Assembly (NCBI GenBank): GCA_965226215.1
Contig: CBDDCH010000002.1
Location: 1,488,001 to 1,552,000, forward strand
Reading direction: 5' to 3'
Length of the DNA stretch: 64,000 nt
DNA from: G963668345 sp965226215
GTDB taxonomy: Bacteria > Acidobacteriota > Terriglobia > Bryobacterales > UBA6623
Shown: positions 8,373-17,494 of the stretch, piece after piece
Layout of the letters: each line of letters opens with the position of its first letter
Numbering within the stretch: the first letter of the stretch is position 1
Program-made: the position numbers and the translations under genes
The notes under the pieces: generated by a model
Databases searched by the model: none
Told to the model about the DNA's origin: nothing
The model's input: only the letters and a program-made list of their open reading frames with translations

Positions 8373-9127
8373 TGCCACCAACCCGCGCCATTCTGACCTA
8401 CCATTCGCTCGATGCCTCCGGTTCGGTCATTTCCCTGCGCCCCGAGATCTTCCGCCAACACATACGCAGCCTTGTCGAGCAGAAGATCGCTGTTGTCTCG
8501 CTCGAAGACATACTTGGCCCTCGCCAGGGCGAGGAAACTCAACCCGCCGTCGCACTCACGTTTGACGACGGTTTTGCCAACTTCTTTCACGAAGCTTGCC
8601 CCCTTCTTCACGAGAATCATCTTCCCGTGACGGTTTTCTTGATCTCGGGTTATTGCGGCAAAACGAATGACTGGTCCTCGCAGCCTCCGGGCCTCGGCGG
8701 ACGAGCTTTGCTCGGCTGGTCGGAGATTGAAGAGCTGAGCCGGCACGGGATCGAATTCGGCGCACATTCGGTCAGCCATCCCGACTTGACAAAGTTGGCC
8801 CTGGCGGCGGCTACGGAAGAGGTTCTTCGCTCCAAAAAACAAATCGAAGACCACGTGGGCAGGCCGGTTAAGGACTTCGCCTATCCCTATGGCACCGAGT
8901 CTAAGCTGCTTCGTGAATTGGTGGCTGAGTACTTCGCCCGGGGCTGCTCGACTCGGCTCGGATATCTCCGCCCCGACTCGCCGCGAGAAAGCTTAGAGCG
9001 AATCGACGTCTACTATCTGCGGAACCGCTTTTGGTTCCGGCGTCTTTTCGGCGCGCCCACGATCCAGTACTTGGGCCTTCGAGCCACCTTGCGTCATTGG
9101 AGAAGCCAGGCTCCAGCTCACCGCTAG
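8372..9127 (+). CDS. Polysaccharide deacetylase (NodB domain)
   Basis: A 251-aa carbohydrate esterase family 4 protein: an N-terminal ILTYHSL strand, the metal and base aspartates in LTFDDGF, the zinc histidines in HSVSHPDL, and YPYGTES near the product site. It removes acetyl groups from N-acetylhexosamine polymers. No signal peptide is visible, so it may act on cytoplasmic or membrane-linked intermediates. The start ATG shares bases with the glycosyltransferase stop (TAATG), which gives tight coupling and argues against the longer frame that begins inside that gene. Confidence 0.85.
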   Translation: MPPTRAILTYHSLDASGSVISLRPEIFRQHIRSLVEQKIAVVSLEDILGPRQGEETQPAVALTFDDGFANFFHEACPLLHENHLPVTVFLISGYCGKTNDWSSQPPGLGGRALLGWSEIEELSRHGIEFGAHSVSHPDLTKLALAAATEEVLRSKKQIEDHVGRPVKDFAYPYGTESKLLRELVAEYFARGCSTRLGYLRPDSPRESLERIDVYYLRNRFWFRRLFGAPTIQYLGLRATLRHWRSQAPAHR

Positions 9128-9505
9128 CCCGGTGTTCTAATACTCCCCGACGCAGGCTTCCTACAACGGTACGCTCATGCCGGGGATGCCACTGTAGACC
9201 TCGAAAGCGGCATGCCCGTGAAGCTCACAACGGTGGACAAGATCGTCTCAGAGTTAGACCTGCAGCGTGTCGATTTCATCAAGATGGATATCGAAGGCTC
9301 TGAGCAGCGCGCGCTGAAGGGTGCCCAGGAAACGATCCGGCGCTTCAAACCGAGAATGGCAATCGCGTCTTACCATTTGGCCGACGACAACGACAAGATC
9401 CCGGAAATCGTCCGCCGGGCCCGAACTGACTATCAAGTCGAATACACCCGCTGTCTTCTGCTGACTCACGGGACCATCGAGCCACACCTGCTCTACTTTC
9501 ACTGA
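9128..9505 (+). pseudogene. FkbM-family methyltransferase, C-terminal remnant
   Basis: The frame continues directly after the deacetylase stop. The stretch from about 9212 is a clear FkbM C-terminal half: VKLTTVDKIV, then VDFIKMDIEGSEQRALKGA (the family's Asp-Ile-Glu signature), then RFKPRMAIASYH. The SAM-binding N-terminal half is missing and only a degenerate ~28 residues precede, so it is not a working enzyme. An internal start at ATG 9212 would give 97 aa. FkbM enzymes O-methylate sugars, in line with the neighbouring polysaccharide genes. Confidence 0.75.
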
Positions 9506-9675
9506 GGATTTGGCGGGGAGCACCCCTGTGGCGGCACTAAAAGTGGCGGCCGCTACCCGTGACGGCAAACCCTCATGCTTCTCCTGGGTAGGGGTTGCGG
9601 CGAACTGCATCCGCGTGCCGGCCACACTCCTGGCAGCTGCCCCTAGGTCACCGACTGAGCTATGGTGAGGTCATT

Positions 9676-11061
9676 GTGATCACTGAGACAAAGGTTTCAA
9701 AAATACATCGAAGCTACCTGGACAAGACACCGACCTCGGCCGAGCGCTATCAAAAAGCTCTGGAGCTGTTTCCGAGTGGTGTCACGCACCACGCCCGGTA
9801 CCTAAGACCGCACCCGGTCTATGTTTCACTCGCCAAGGGTTCGAGGAAATGGGACATCGATGGAAACGAATACGTCGACTACTTTGGCGGGCACGGAGCA
9901 CTGATCTTGGGGCATTGCCATCCCGCGGTCGTCCAGGCTGTGGAGCAACAGATCGCACGCGGTACCCATTTCGGGGCTTGCCATGAGTTGGAGATCGAAT
10001 GGGCGAGCCTTATTCGTGACATGGTGCCTTGTGCGGAGACGATTCGGTTTACCTCCTCCGGCACAGAGGCCACCCACTTGGCGTTGCGCGTCGCCAGAGC
10101 GTACACAGGCAGATCCAAAGTAGTGAAGTTCGGCGGGCATTTTCACGGCTGGCATGATTATGTCGCCGCGGGGACAGTACCTTCGGGTGCAGGCGGACCG
10201 TCAGGCATTCCCCGCGAAGTTCTCGATCAGGTTATCGTCGTTCCGCCAAACGACATGGAGGCGTTGGACTCGGTTTTTAACGACCGAGACGACGTTGCCG
10301 CGGTGATACTTGAGCCCACGGGCGCGACGTTCGGCGCGGTTCCGACCGGCGTCGATACCCTGCGAGCCCTCCGCGATCTAACCCGCCGACATGGGGTCGT
10401 TCTGATCTTCGACGAAGTTGTCACGGGTTTCCGCTGTTCACCGGGGGGCGCGCAGGCCTATTACGGAGTCACGCCCGATCTGGCGACGTTTGCCAAGATT
10501 GTTGCCGGCGGGTATCCGGGAGCGGCGCTCGTCGGGCGGGCCGATATCCTCCGTGTCATGGAATTCGGCGAGAGCGAGCAGGGCATTGTCGATCCGGCCA
10601 TTGTTCATCAGGGCACCTTTAACGCCTCACCGGTCTCCGCCGTCGCCGGCATTACAACGCTAAGGCTGCTGCAAACGACGGACGTCATCTCTCGGGCCAA
10701 CGAGACGGCAGCGACGATTCGTGAGGAAATGAACTCGGTCTTGCGCAGACTCGGGGCGAGTTGGTGCGCCTACGGAGAGTTTTCCGGGGTCCACATTTTT
10801 ACGAACCCCGATAGCCGGCCCGTCAGTCCGGAAGAGATCTACGCGGGTAAAGTTCGGTGGGAGAGTCTGAAGAAAAGTGCCCCGGCAGAACTCGCTCACA
10901 AGATCAGACTGGGGTTTCTCTGCGAGGGCGTCGACGTCATGCCCTGGCCGGGAGGTTTAGTCTCAGGGGTACACAGTCTGAGCGACGTCGATCGGACGGT
11001 AACTGCCTTTGAGAACGTCCTCAAGCTGTTGGCGGAAGACGGGGATTTGGCGGGGGGTTGA
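9676..11061 (+). CDS. Class-III PLP aminotransferase (GSA aminomutase-like)
   Basis: A 461-aa fold-type I PLP enzyme resembling glutamate-1-semialdehyde aminomutase. It shows YVDYFGGHGALILGH near the N-terminus, the phosphate-binding FTSSGTEATHLALR, HFHGWHD, ILEPTGA, LIFDEVVTGFR with the PLP aspartate, and the Schiff-base lysine in FAKIVAGGYPG. It lies in a sugar cluster away from haem genes, so a role in amino-sugar or special amino acid synthesis is as likely as haem synthesis. GTG 9676 is chosen because GGTGAGG precedes it and the upstream extension is not conserved. Confidence 0.8.
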   Translation: MITETKVSKIHRSYLDKTPTSAERYQKALELFPSGVTHHARYLRPHPVYVSLAKGSRKWDIDGNEYVDYFGGHGALILGHCHPAVVQAVEQQIARGTHFGACHELEIEWASLIRDMVPCAETIRFTSSGTEATHLALRVARAYTGRSKVVKFGGHFHGWHDYVAAGTVPSGAGGPSGIPREVLDQVIVVPPNDMEALDSVFNDRDDVAAVILEPTGATFGAVPTGVDTLRALRDLTRRHGVVLIFDEVVTGFRCSPGGAQAYYGVTPDLATFAKIVAGGYPGAALVGRADILRVMEFGESEQGIVDPAIVHQGTFNASPVSAVAGITTLRLLQTTDVISRANETAATIREEMNSVLRRLGASWCAYGEFSGVHIFTNPDSRPVSPEEIYAGKVRWESLKKSAPAELAHKIRLGFLCEGVDVMPWPGGLVSGVHSLSDVDRTVTAFENVLKLLAEDGDLAGG

Positions 11062-11088
11062 GGAAAGACGACCGCCCCGGTGAGAGGG

Positions 11089-11707
11089 TTACCCTGATGA
11101 TTCTGCCTGGGTACTGAACGAATAGTGCCTAAGACGAAAGATGCCATAGAGATCCTTGATCGCCTTACAGTCAGCGACGAGGAGTTGCGTGACCTCATCG
11201 AGAAGGAGACGATCAACGTCAAAGTTGCTGCTGGGTTCGACCCGCACGGCATCGCGCAGGGTTCGCTCAGCTTCTTGGTAACGCTCGAGCTCGATGAGCG
11301 TCTCGCCGAGGCCCTGACGAAGAGCCGCAGCTTGGGGGAATCGACCAATCGCCCGGCGGAATGCTCGTTCCGCTTGTGGAAAGTCCTTCTTGTTGAAAAG
11401 AATCAGCGTAGTGGGCGTTGCCGGGATCAAGCTGCTGTGCCAGCCGGTTAGCGGCCATTGCCTCCTCGTAACGGCCCAATTGCACCAACGCGACGGCCTT
11501 TAGATTGTGTGGTGGTGGTCGATTCGCTTCATCCGCCGGCAGCTTCTCCACCAAAACAATTGCCTCTTCAACGCGCGCTTCCCGGAAAGCCGCGACGGCC
11601 TGCTGATAGGAATCCTGGGCCGGTAACAGGGGAGCGAGAAGTAGCCATGCCGCAAACTGAAACTTCAGTTGCAAGACGCTCGATACTTTGTGCCGAGGCG
11701 ATCTCAT
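11089..11707 (-). pseudogene. Secreted TPR protein, frameshifted and truncated
   Basis: The reading from 11707 starts with a signal peptide (VLQLKFQFAAWLLLAPLLPAQ) and one to two TPR units (YQQAVAAFREARVEEAI, HNLKAVALVQLGRYEEAMAANRLAQQLDP). At about 11420 the TPR pattern jumps to another frame (FNKKDFPQAERAFRRAIGRFP, LRQGLGETLIELERYQEAERTL). Joining the frames restores a regular 34-residue spacing, so one base has been gained or lost. After about 11220 the TPR pattern ends in what looks like non-coding sequence, so the 3' end is missing as well. Confidence 0.65.
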
Positions 11708-11713
11708 GGGCAA

Positions 11714-12107
11714 CCTGACTCGTATTGTAGGGAAACCCTACGGAAGATCTCGTGCCGTCCTGACGAACTGCTCCCTCCCGGACAAGCGGGTGACGGGTCT
11801 GCCCGTTGTGGCAAGCACTTGAATCGGTAGGTACTTAAGCCCCCCTTTGCGTTCCCGCCATCGTGGGAGCTGCTTACTGTCGGGGTGCCAAGCGCGACCT
11901 GCTCAGGATACCGGTTCCCGCCTGCCTTACGAAAAGCTCGCAGCGGTCGATACTACTTATTGAGAACCGTCGTTCAGGGAACCCGCCCTCGGAGCAACTC
12001 GTGCTCGGCGCTATTAGAGAGATCGTAGGGATACATGCGGTCGTGAGACAGCGAGAACCAGACTCCGAGGATGCGCCGTTCGCCCTTCCCCCACCAGAAA
12101 ACCAGCG
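11714..12107. other. Intergenic region upstream of the hybrid kinase
   Basis: No gene, repeat copy or clear promoter is recognised here. It should hold the promoter of the histidine kinase gene. Confidence 0.4.
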
Positions 12108-14174
12108 ATGAGCGACCAACCTGTTCGCGTCCTTCTGATCGAGGATAGCTCTACGTTCCGGGCAGCCATCCGAGGATTCCTAGCCGGCACCTTCCTGGGT
12201 GCGGTCGAGACGACCTCCGCCGACTGCCTGGCCAAAGGGATCGAGCTTCTGCGCGAACCGCAACTCGTCGATGTGATTCTGCTCGATCTGATGCTGCCGG
12301 ACTCCGAGGGACTTGAGACCTTCCACAGTGTGCACACCGCTGCCGGGGACTTGCCCATCGTGCTGTTAACCGGGGTCGACGACGACGAGATGGGCTTTAG
12401 GCTGGTTCAAGAGGGCGCGCAGGACTACCTGGTCAAAAAGCAGGTGAACAGGGATTCGCTCGCCCGCTCCTTGCGCTACGCGATCGAGCGGGCCAAAACC
12501 GAGCGCGAGTTGGCGAAAGCGCGGGACGCCGGGCTAGAGTCGGCCCGTCTCAAGAGCCAATTCTTGGCGACCATGAGTCACGAAATCCGAACGCCGATGA
12601 ACGGCCTCATCGGCATGTCGAACCTCTTGCTGGAGACTGATCTCGACGCGGAGCAGCAGGAGTACGCCCGCACCGTGAGCCTCTGCGCTGAATCCCTGCT
12701 GGCTTTACTCAACGACATCCTCGACTTCTCCAAGATTGAAGCAGGCAAGTTGACATTCGAGTCGGTGGAATATGAGCTCCACCAAGTGGCTGGGCAAGCC
12801 GTCGAGCTCCTTGCCTGGCGAGCCCAAGCAAAGGGCGTCGAGATCGTCATCCTGATTGAAGAAAGCGTGCCCCGCTGGGCCCAGGGAGACCCCGGCCGGC
12901 TGCGGCAAGTGCTGGTCAATCTGATCGGAAACGCGGTCAAGTTCACCGACAATGGCTCGGTTGTCGTGCGGGTCGAGTGCAAAACCCAACCTGGCGAGGA
13001 TGCCGTGGTGAAGTTCAGTGTTCGAGACACTGGCGTCGGCATCGCTCCCGAGGCCCAAAAAGTTCTTTTCCGACCGTTCATCCAGGCCGATAGCACCACC
13101 ACTCGCCAGTACGGCGGAACGGGTCTGGGTCTGGCCATTTCGAAGCAACTTGTCGAAGAAATGGGAGGGCAGATCGGCGTCGAGAGTTCGCTGGGAAGCG
13201 GCTCCACTTTTTGGTTCACGATCGAGCTTGGAGAAGCCCAAGACTCAGCGCAGGTCCGCCAACCGCCGCCGGAACTCGCCGACCGGCGGGTGCTCGTTGT
13301 CGATCGTCACCCGGCCAACTCCGAAGTCATGCAGTACTACCTGAAAAGCTGGAAATTACGGCCCACGCTGGCGACGAGCGGAAACAGCGGGCTCGCTCTG
13401 CTTTATAAGAAGGCGGAAAACGGTGTCCCTTATGACTTGGCCATCATTGATGATGAGCTGCCGGATGTCAAAGGCCTCGAACTGGCTCGAACGATGCACG
13501 CCGACCAAACCCTGGGCCGTACGCCTGTGGTATTGCTATGCCCTTTCAGCAACCGGCTGGATCCGTCGGTGGCCCGCCTGGCCGGGATCACCTCGGTGCT
13601 GTCGAAACCTTTCCTTCGCAACCGTCTTTTGGGGATGCTAACCAGCCTCTTCGCTCCCGCCGGCGCAGCCGAGGGATCCGACCCGCAACAAGCGATGAAA
13701 AGGGTCTCCCCCGCCGACTCTTCGGCCGACGAGATGAATATTCTCCTGGCCGAGGATAACGCCGTCAACCAGATGCTCGCCGTACGTCTGCTCGAAAAGA
13801 TCGGCTACCGGGTCGATGTGGTCGAAAATGGACTGGATGCGGTCGACAGGGTCCGAAGAGGGCGATACGATCTTGTCCTGATGGATTGTCAGATGCCCGA
13901 AATGGATGGCTATCAGGCGACGGCGGAAATCCGGCGCCTGGAAGCCGGCCAGCGTCACACGAACATTGTCGCCGTGACCGCCAACGCCATGCTGGGCGAC
14001 CGCGAGAAATGCCTCAAGGCGGGCATGGACGACTACCTATCAAAGCCCATTCAACTGGCGCAGCTCAAGAATGTTTTGGAGCGTTGGTCGCAAGTAGCTT
14101 CCGGGAAACAAGATGAGTTATTCCCCGCTTCGACCGCCCGACCGGGCGACGGCGGGGGTCGCCAAAAGCCTTAA
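12108..14174 (+). CDS. Hybrid signalling kinase, REC-HisKA-HATPase-REC-REC
   Basis: A 688-aa cytoplasmic phosphorelay protein. Domains: an N-terminal receiver (1-125, phospho-acceptor Asp60 in ILLDLMLPD), a short coiled coil, HisKA with His158 in TMSHEIRTPMNGL, HATPase_c (N-box GDPGRLRQVLVNLIGNAVKF; DTGVGI; GGTGLGLAI), a divergent receiver (~391-510, AIIDDELPD), and a third receiver (~547-665, LMDCQMPEMDG; final Lys in YLSKPI). There is no transmembrane or PAS sensor, so the input is probably phosphorylation of the first receiver by another kinase. No HPt or DNA-binding partner is nearby. Confidence 0.9.
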   Translation: MSDQPVRVLLIEDSSTFRAAIRGFLAGTFLGAVETTSADCLAKGIELLREPQLVDVILLDLMLPDSEGLETFHSVHTAAGDLPIVLLTGVDDDEMGFRLVQEGAQDYLVKKQVNRDSLARSLRYAIERAKTERELAKARDAGLESARLKSQFLATMSHEIRTPMNGLIGMSNLLLETDLDAEQQEYARTVSLCAESLLALLNDILDFSKIEAGKLTFESVEYELHQVAGQAVELLAWRAQAKGVEIVILIEESVPRWAQGDPGRLRQVLVNLIGNAVKFTDNGSVVVRVECKTQPGEDAVVKFSVRDTGVGIAPEAQKVLFRPFIQADSTTTRQYGGTGLGLAISKQLVEEMGGQIGVESSLGSGSTFWFTIELGEAQDSAQVRQPPPELADRRVLVVDRHPANSEVMQYYLKSWKLRPTLATSGNSGLALLYKKAENGVPYDLAIIDDELPDVKGLELARTMHADQTLGRTPVVLLCPFSNRLDPSVARLAGITSVLSKPFLRNRLLGMLTSLFAPAGAAEGSDPQQAMKRVSPADSSADEMNILLAEDNAVNQMLAVRLLEKIGYRVDVVENGLDAVDRVRRGRYDLVLMDCQMPEMDGYQATAEIRRLEAGQRHTNIVAVTANAMLGDREKCLKAGMDDYLSKPIQLAQLKNVLERWSQVASGKQDELFPASTARPGDGGGRQKP

Positions 14175-14179
14175 CGCAT

Positions 14180-14318
14180 CATTTCGTAAATACGGTTACG
14201 AAAGGTGGCCGGGCGCAATGAATTGCGCCCGGAGGCGCGACAAATCGCTGCCCTACGGATGGGCTTGAGCATCTCGCGTTTAAGCGTAGGGGCACAATTC
14301 ATTGCGTCCGAGCTGAAC
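14180..14318 (+). repeat. MITE with core GGGCGCAATGAATTGCGCCC, left part
   Basis: The copy starts with the terminal repeat ATTTCGTAAATACGGTTACG, carries GGGCGCAATGAATTGCGCCC, and continues through GGGCTTGAGCATCTCGCGTT as in the fuller copy at 45805-45979. It breaks off near 14318, where the next palindrome begins, and lies only a few bases past the kinase stop codon. Confidence 0.75.
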
Positions 14319-14576
14319 AAATGGGGACTGTCAACGATTTTCGCTTCCGCCAGCGCCTTGTTTCCAGTATGAGCTAGCTACTTTCCGGCGCAAAATACGA
14401 GTACCGCTCGGGGCGGGGACTGTCACCAATTTCGCGCCTTCAAAGAATCAACAACTTGCGGGCGCATCCGGACGCGAAATTGGCTGACTGTACCCAGCCG
14501 CCACGCAGTTTCTCCTTTTTGCGCCGAAAAGTAGCTAGATGACGAAAATCGGTGACTGTACCCATTTGTCGCCCTG
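14319..14576. repeat. Large imperfect palindrome upstream of the ECF sigma gene
   Basis: The left arm begins AAATGGGGACTGTCAACGAT and the right arm, read in reverse, begins AAATGGGTACAGTCACCGAT. The arms share TAGCTACTTT(C/T)CGGCGCAAAA and the inner blocks GGGGACTGTCACCAATTTCG and GGGTACAGTCAGCCAATTTC. The transcript could fold into a very long hairpin. The inner blocks resemble the 'GGGTACAGCCAGCCAATTCG' block of the 2483 and 17495 elements. Confidence 0.65.
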
Positions 14577-14689
14577 CGGATCCTATCCTTGTGAGTGGAT
14601 TCGGACGAATCCTGCCTCCAAACAGCACTTAATTTCCGGAAAAACCGTGGTCCGTTTCCGAGCGTTTCTTGATATGGTAGAGGCGCACG

Positions 14690-15253
14690 ATGACGGGTGA
14701 AATGACGGACCGGCTCCTGCCGGAGCGGTATCGCAGTTTTCTGATCATGTTGGCTCGGGTAAGCCTTCGAGATTTGGGGCCGATGGCGCGCAAAGTCGAT
14801 GCCTCGGACGTCGTGCAAGAGGCCTTGTTGCAGGCGCACGTGGCGCTGCCCAAGTTTCGTGGGACCACCAGCGTCGAGTTAAGAGCATGGTTGCGGACGA
14901 TTCTGGCGAATAAACTTACCGACGCTGTTCGTTATTGGCTTCGCGGCAAGCGCGATGTCGGGTTGGAGCAGACGATCCGCGAGTCGCTGAGCAAATCTGA
15001 TGGCAGGGTCGCGGTACTCATTCACAAGACCGACCCGGGCCAACGCATTTTGATAGACGAAAAGCTGATCCGTCTGGCCGAGACGTTGGAAACTCTTCCT
15101 GAAGACCAATGCGCGGCCGTCGAACTGCGTCACTTGTACGGTTATTCCGTATCCGAAATCGCCTCACAAATGCGCCGCACCAAACCAAGCGTGGCCGGTC
15201 TGCTGCGGCGTGGGCTCAGCGGGCTGCGCGAACAGCTGGAAGACTTGGCGTGA
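14690..15253 (+). CDS. ECF-type RNA polymerase sigma factor, STK-linked group
   Basis: A 187-aa sigma-70 family factor. Region 2 contains the DASDVVQEALLQAH core and an RAWLRTILANKLTDAVRYW helix. Region 4 is LPEDQCAAVELRHLYGYSVSEIASQMRRTKPSVAGLLRRGL, a helix-turn-helix. The wording 'KVDASDVVQ…FRGTTSVELRAWLRTIL' is typical of ECF factors that occur beside Ser/Thr kinases in Planctomycetes and Acidobacteria and that lack a classic anti-sigma factor. The convergent neighbour is such a kinase. A phosphorylation-controlled sigma switch is inferred from this context. Confidence 0.85.
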   Translation: MTGEMTDRLLPERYRSFLIMLARVSLRDLGPMARKVDASDVVQEALLQAHVALPKFRGTTSVELRAWLRTILANKLTDAVRYWLRGKRDVGLEQTIRESLSKSDGRVAVLIHKTDPGQRILIDEKLIRLAETLETLPEDQCAAVELRHLYGYSVSEIASQMRRTKPSVAGLLRRGLSGLREQLEDLA

Positions 15254-15296
15254 GTCCGGCATTGTCAGCGTAGACTCCTGCATGTCGTCAGGCGCT

Positions 15297-15345
15297 GACT
15301 CGCATTTTTCACGAGCTGACGGTCGAAGCGCGCGCGAGGCCTGCC
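15297..15345. repeat. Partial repeat copy between the ECF and STK genes
   Basis: CACGAGCTGACGGTCGAAGC matches the left part of the 164-bp element at 59934-60097 (CACGAGCTAACGGTCGAAGC). It sits in the ~110-bp convergent gap between the sigma factor and kinase stop codons. Confidence 0.55.
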
Positions 15346-15363
15346 CCGGCTCTCCCAGCAGCT

Positions 15364-17490
15364 TCATCGTGCGCGGTGCTTGACCCGCGGCAGGACGTAC
15401 CTGACGACTCCCGCCGAGAGGAGGGCCACCAGGCAAAACCCGACCACGACCCACAGCTCCGTCGGGATAACTTGGCTGTATCGCCGCTGCACGACAACAA
15501 TGAACTCAGAGTCTTCCACCGGAGCGAAGCCGGCAATCCAGCGGCCGGTGTACTGCTCGTTCAACGGCGCAACAGGATCATAGTAGTCGTCGGCGATACT
15601 CTTCCGAATCGTTTCTAGCTGCCCCCTTGGAACCCAGACGGGCGGTGTTCGACGCTCGTAGGCCGGATGAAGCAGGACCAGGTATTCCGACGCGTCGGCG
15701 GGGGCAGCGGGTTCTCCCGGCGCGAAAAACGGGTCTTTTCGGGCCACAAGAGCGGTTGTGAACTCGTCGCTCTCCGTCTCGGGCAGACCCATCTGCCGAC
15801 TGGTGGTGACTGATGCCGTCAGAACGCCGACGATCTTTTCGCCGTCTCGCACCGCGGCGGCGATCCCAAATTTGTACAGGTCATCCGAGAAGGCCTTATA
15901 CACCCGCGAGATGTAAACGGGTGCTCCGCCTTCCGTTTTCGCCAAACCGAGCGCACCCTGATAGTAGTCTCGGCGCCTCAGGTCTTTTCCTTCCGTCTCC
16001 GGCGACGGCGCCGGCCAGCGCGCCACGATTTCGCCGTCGAGGTTATTGCCAATGAACCAACTCTCAAAAGGGGATTCGCCGTTCAGATCGACACGGCTGT
16101 TCCCTGTTTCCTCGATGAACGTTTGCAAGCCCGTGAGGTCTCGTTGCGTCAGAAGTTCGCCGACCTTTGGGTCCCGAGCCGCGGCACCGACCGCCCGGCT
16201 CAATTGTGTCAATCGAAGGTGCATAGTCTTCGCTCGCTGTTGAGCAAGAGCTATTTGGGCGCGGTAGGGTCTCTCTATGAGGTCGGCGATCAATAGACCG
16301 ACCAATGCCAGACTGGCCAAGACCATGACGGCAAGACCCGCTCCGAGCGGGGTGCGCCGGCCCCAGAGCCACGAGCGCTCCCAGAACCACAGCGGCCTTG
16401 CTTCGGTGGGCCGGTAGGTCAACCATCGCTCGAGGTCCTTGGCGAGACCCTCGGCCGAACGGTAACGCTCTTGGGGATCCTTCCGCAGACACCTGAGCGA
16501 GATCGCTTCCAGCGTGCGGTCAACGTGCGGGTTAATCTCGCGTGGCGGCTTCGGTTTCTCCTTCGGATTCTTGACGCGCTTAAGCGTCGCTTCGACTGTG
16601 GGGCCTCGAAACGGAGGTTCGCCCGTCTGCAGCGTATACAAAATCGCTCCGACCCCGTACACGTCGCTCAACGTCGTTACATCTTTTCCTTCGGCCTGTT
16701 CAGGCGACATGTAGCTGGCTGTGCCGGCGATAGTCCGGTACACCTGGCTCGTTGCGCTAACTGTCGCGCCTACTTCCGCCGGCAATCCGTCCGCGCCGAT
16801 CGTCTTGGCCAGACAAAAATCGGTTACATAGGGCCTGTCCTGTTCGCTTTCGTCTTTGTCCAACAGGATGTTGGCCGGTTTCAAGTCGCGGTGCAGAATG
16901 CGGCGCTGGTGCGCGTGATGCACGGCGCGAGCCACGTTCACCATAAGCTTGGCGGCGGATCTCTGATCATGGATAAAGCGATCCCGATGCTCGTCCAGGC
17001 TACGGGCCTCGACCAATTCCATGCTCAAGAAGGGACGGCCTTCGTGCTCCCCCACGTCGTGAACTCGGACGATATTGGGATGTTTCAACTTTGCCATGCT
17101 TTGCGCTTCGAGGCTGAAACGCCTCATCTCCTCAGCCGTAATCAGATTGCCGGGCAGGCTCATCTTTAGGGCTAGCGAAATATCTAGCTCCTGATCGAAG
17201 GCCTTGTAGACGACACCCATCCCCCCGTGGCCAAGGTATTTGATATCCGTATACCGGCCGAAGTCGGGCAGACGACAAGGGATGCTCCCGAGATCGGATA
17301 AGACAATGCTTTCGTTCTCGAAGTGACTGAGGAGCTGCTGTGCGAGGTCGGGATGATCCTCAACGTACTTCTCCTGAAGAGCGCACAACTCGGAGAGATT
17401 GTCTTTGAAGGCCTCGGCCTCCTCGTAGTATTTGGCGAGGATGTGGTCCAGCGGCTCTGCGTCAGGCTCGGAGTCTTGGCGCTTGTTCAT
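15364..17490 (-). CDS. Membrane Ser/Thr protein kinase with extracytoplasmic Cache-like sensor
   Basis: A 708-aa eukaryotic-like kinase. The N-terminal helical region (1-75) is followed by a kinase domain (80-355): glycine loop LGHGGMGVVYKA 86-97, Lys109, Glu128, catalytic HRDLKPAN 200-207, and SPE 262-264. The magnesium motif reads DFC (224-226) instead of DFG. A transmembrane helix lies at ~383-405, then a ~260-aa external domain with a dCache signature (RRRDYYQGAL; VYISRVYKAF), a second helix at ~680-700 and a short basic tail. It probably links an external ligand to the convergent ECF factor. The 5' leader is a MITE copy ending about 5 bp before the ATG. Confidence 0.9.
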   Translation of the reverse strand: MNKRQDSEPDAEPLDHILAKYYEEAEAFKDNLSELCALQEKYVEDHPDLAQQLLSHFENESIVLSDLGSIPCRLPDFGRYTDIKYLGHGGMGVVYKAFDQELDISLALKMSLPGNLITAEEMRRFSLEAQSMAKLKHPNIVRVHDVGEHEGRPFLSMELVEARSLDEHRDRFIHDQRSAAKLMVNVARAVHHAHQRRILHRDLKPANILLDKDESEQDRPYVTDFCLAKTIGADGLPAEVGATVSATSQVYRTIAGTASYMSPEQAEGKDVTTLSDVYGVGAILYTLQTGEPPFRGPTVEATLKRVKNPKEKPKPPREINPHVDRTLEAISLRCLRKDPQERYRSAEGLAKDLERWLTYRPTEARPLWFWERSWLWGRRTPLGAGLAVMVLASLALVGLLIADLIERPYRAQIALAQQRAKTMHLRLTQLSRAVGAAARDPKVGELLTQRDLTGLQTFIEETGNSRVDLNGESPFESWFIGNNLDGEIVARWPAPSPETEGKDLRRRDYYQGALGLAKTEGGAPVYISRVYKAFSDDLYKFGIAAAVRDGEKIVGVLTASVTTSRQMGLPETESDEFTTALVARKDPFFAPGEPAAPADASEYLVLLHPAYERRTPPVWVPRGQLETIRKSIADDYYDPVAPLNEQYTGRWIAGFAPVEDSEFIVVVQRRYSQVIPTELWVVVGFCLVALLSAGVVRYVLPRVKHRAR

Positions 17491-17494
17491 CGCT

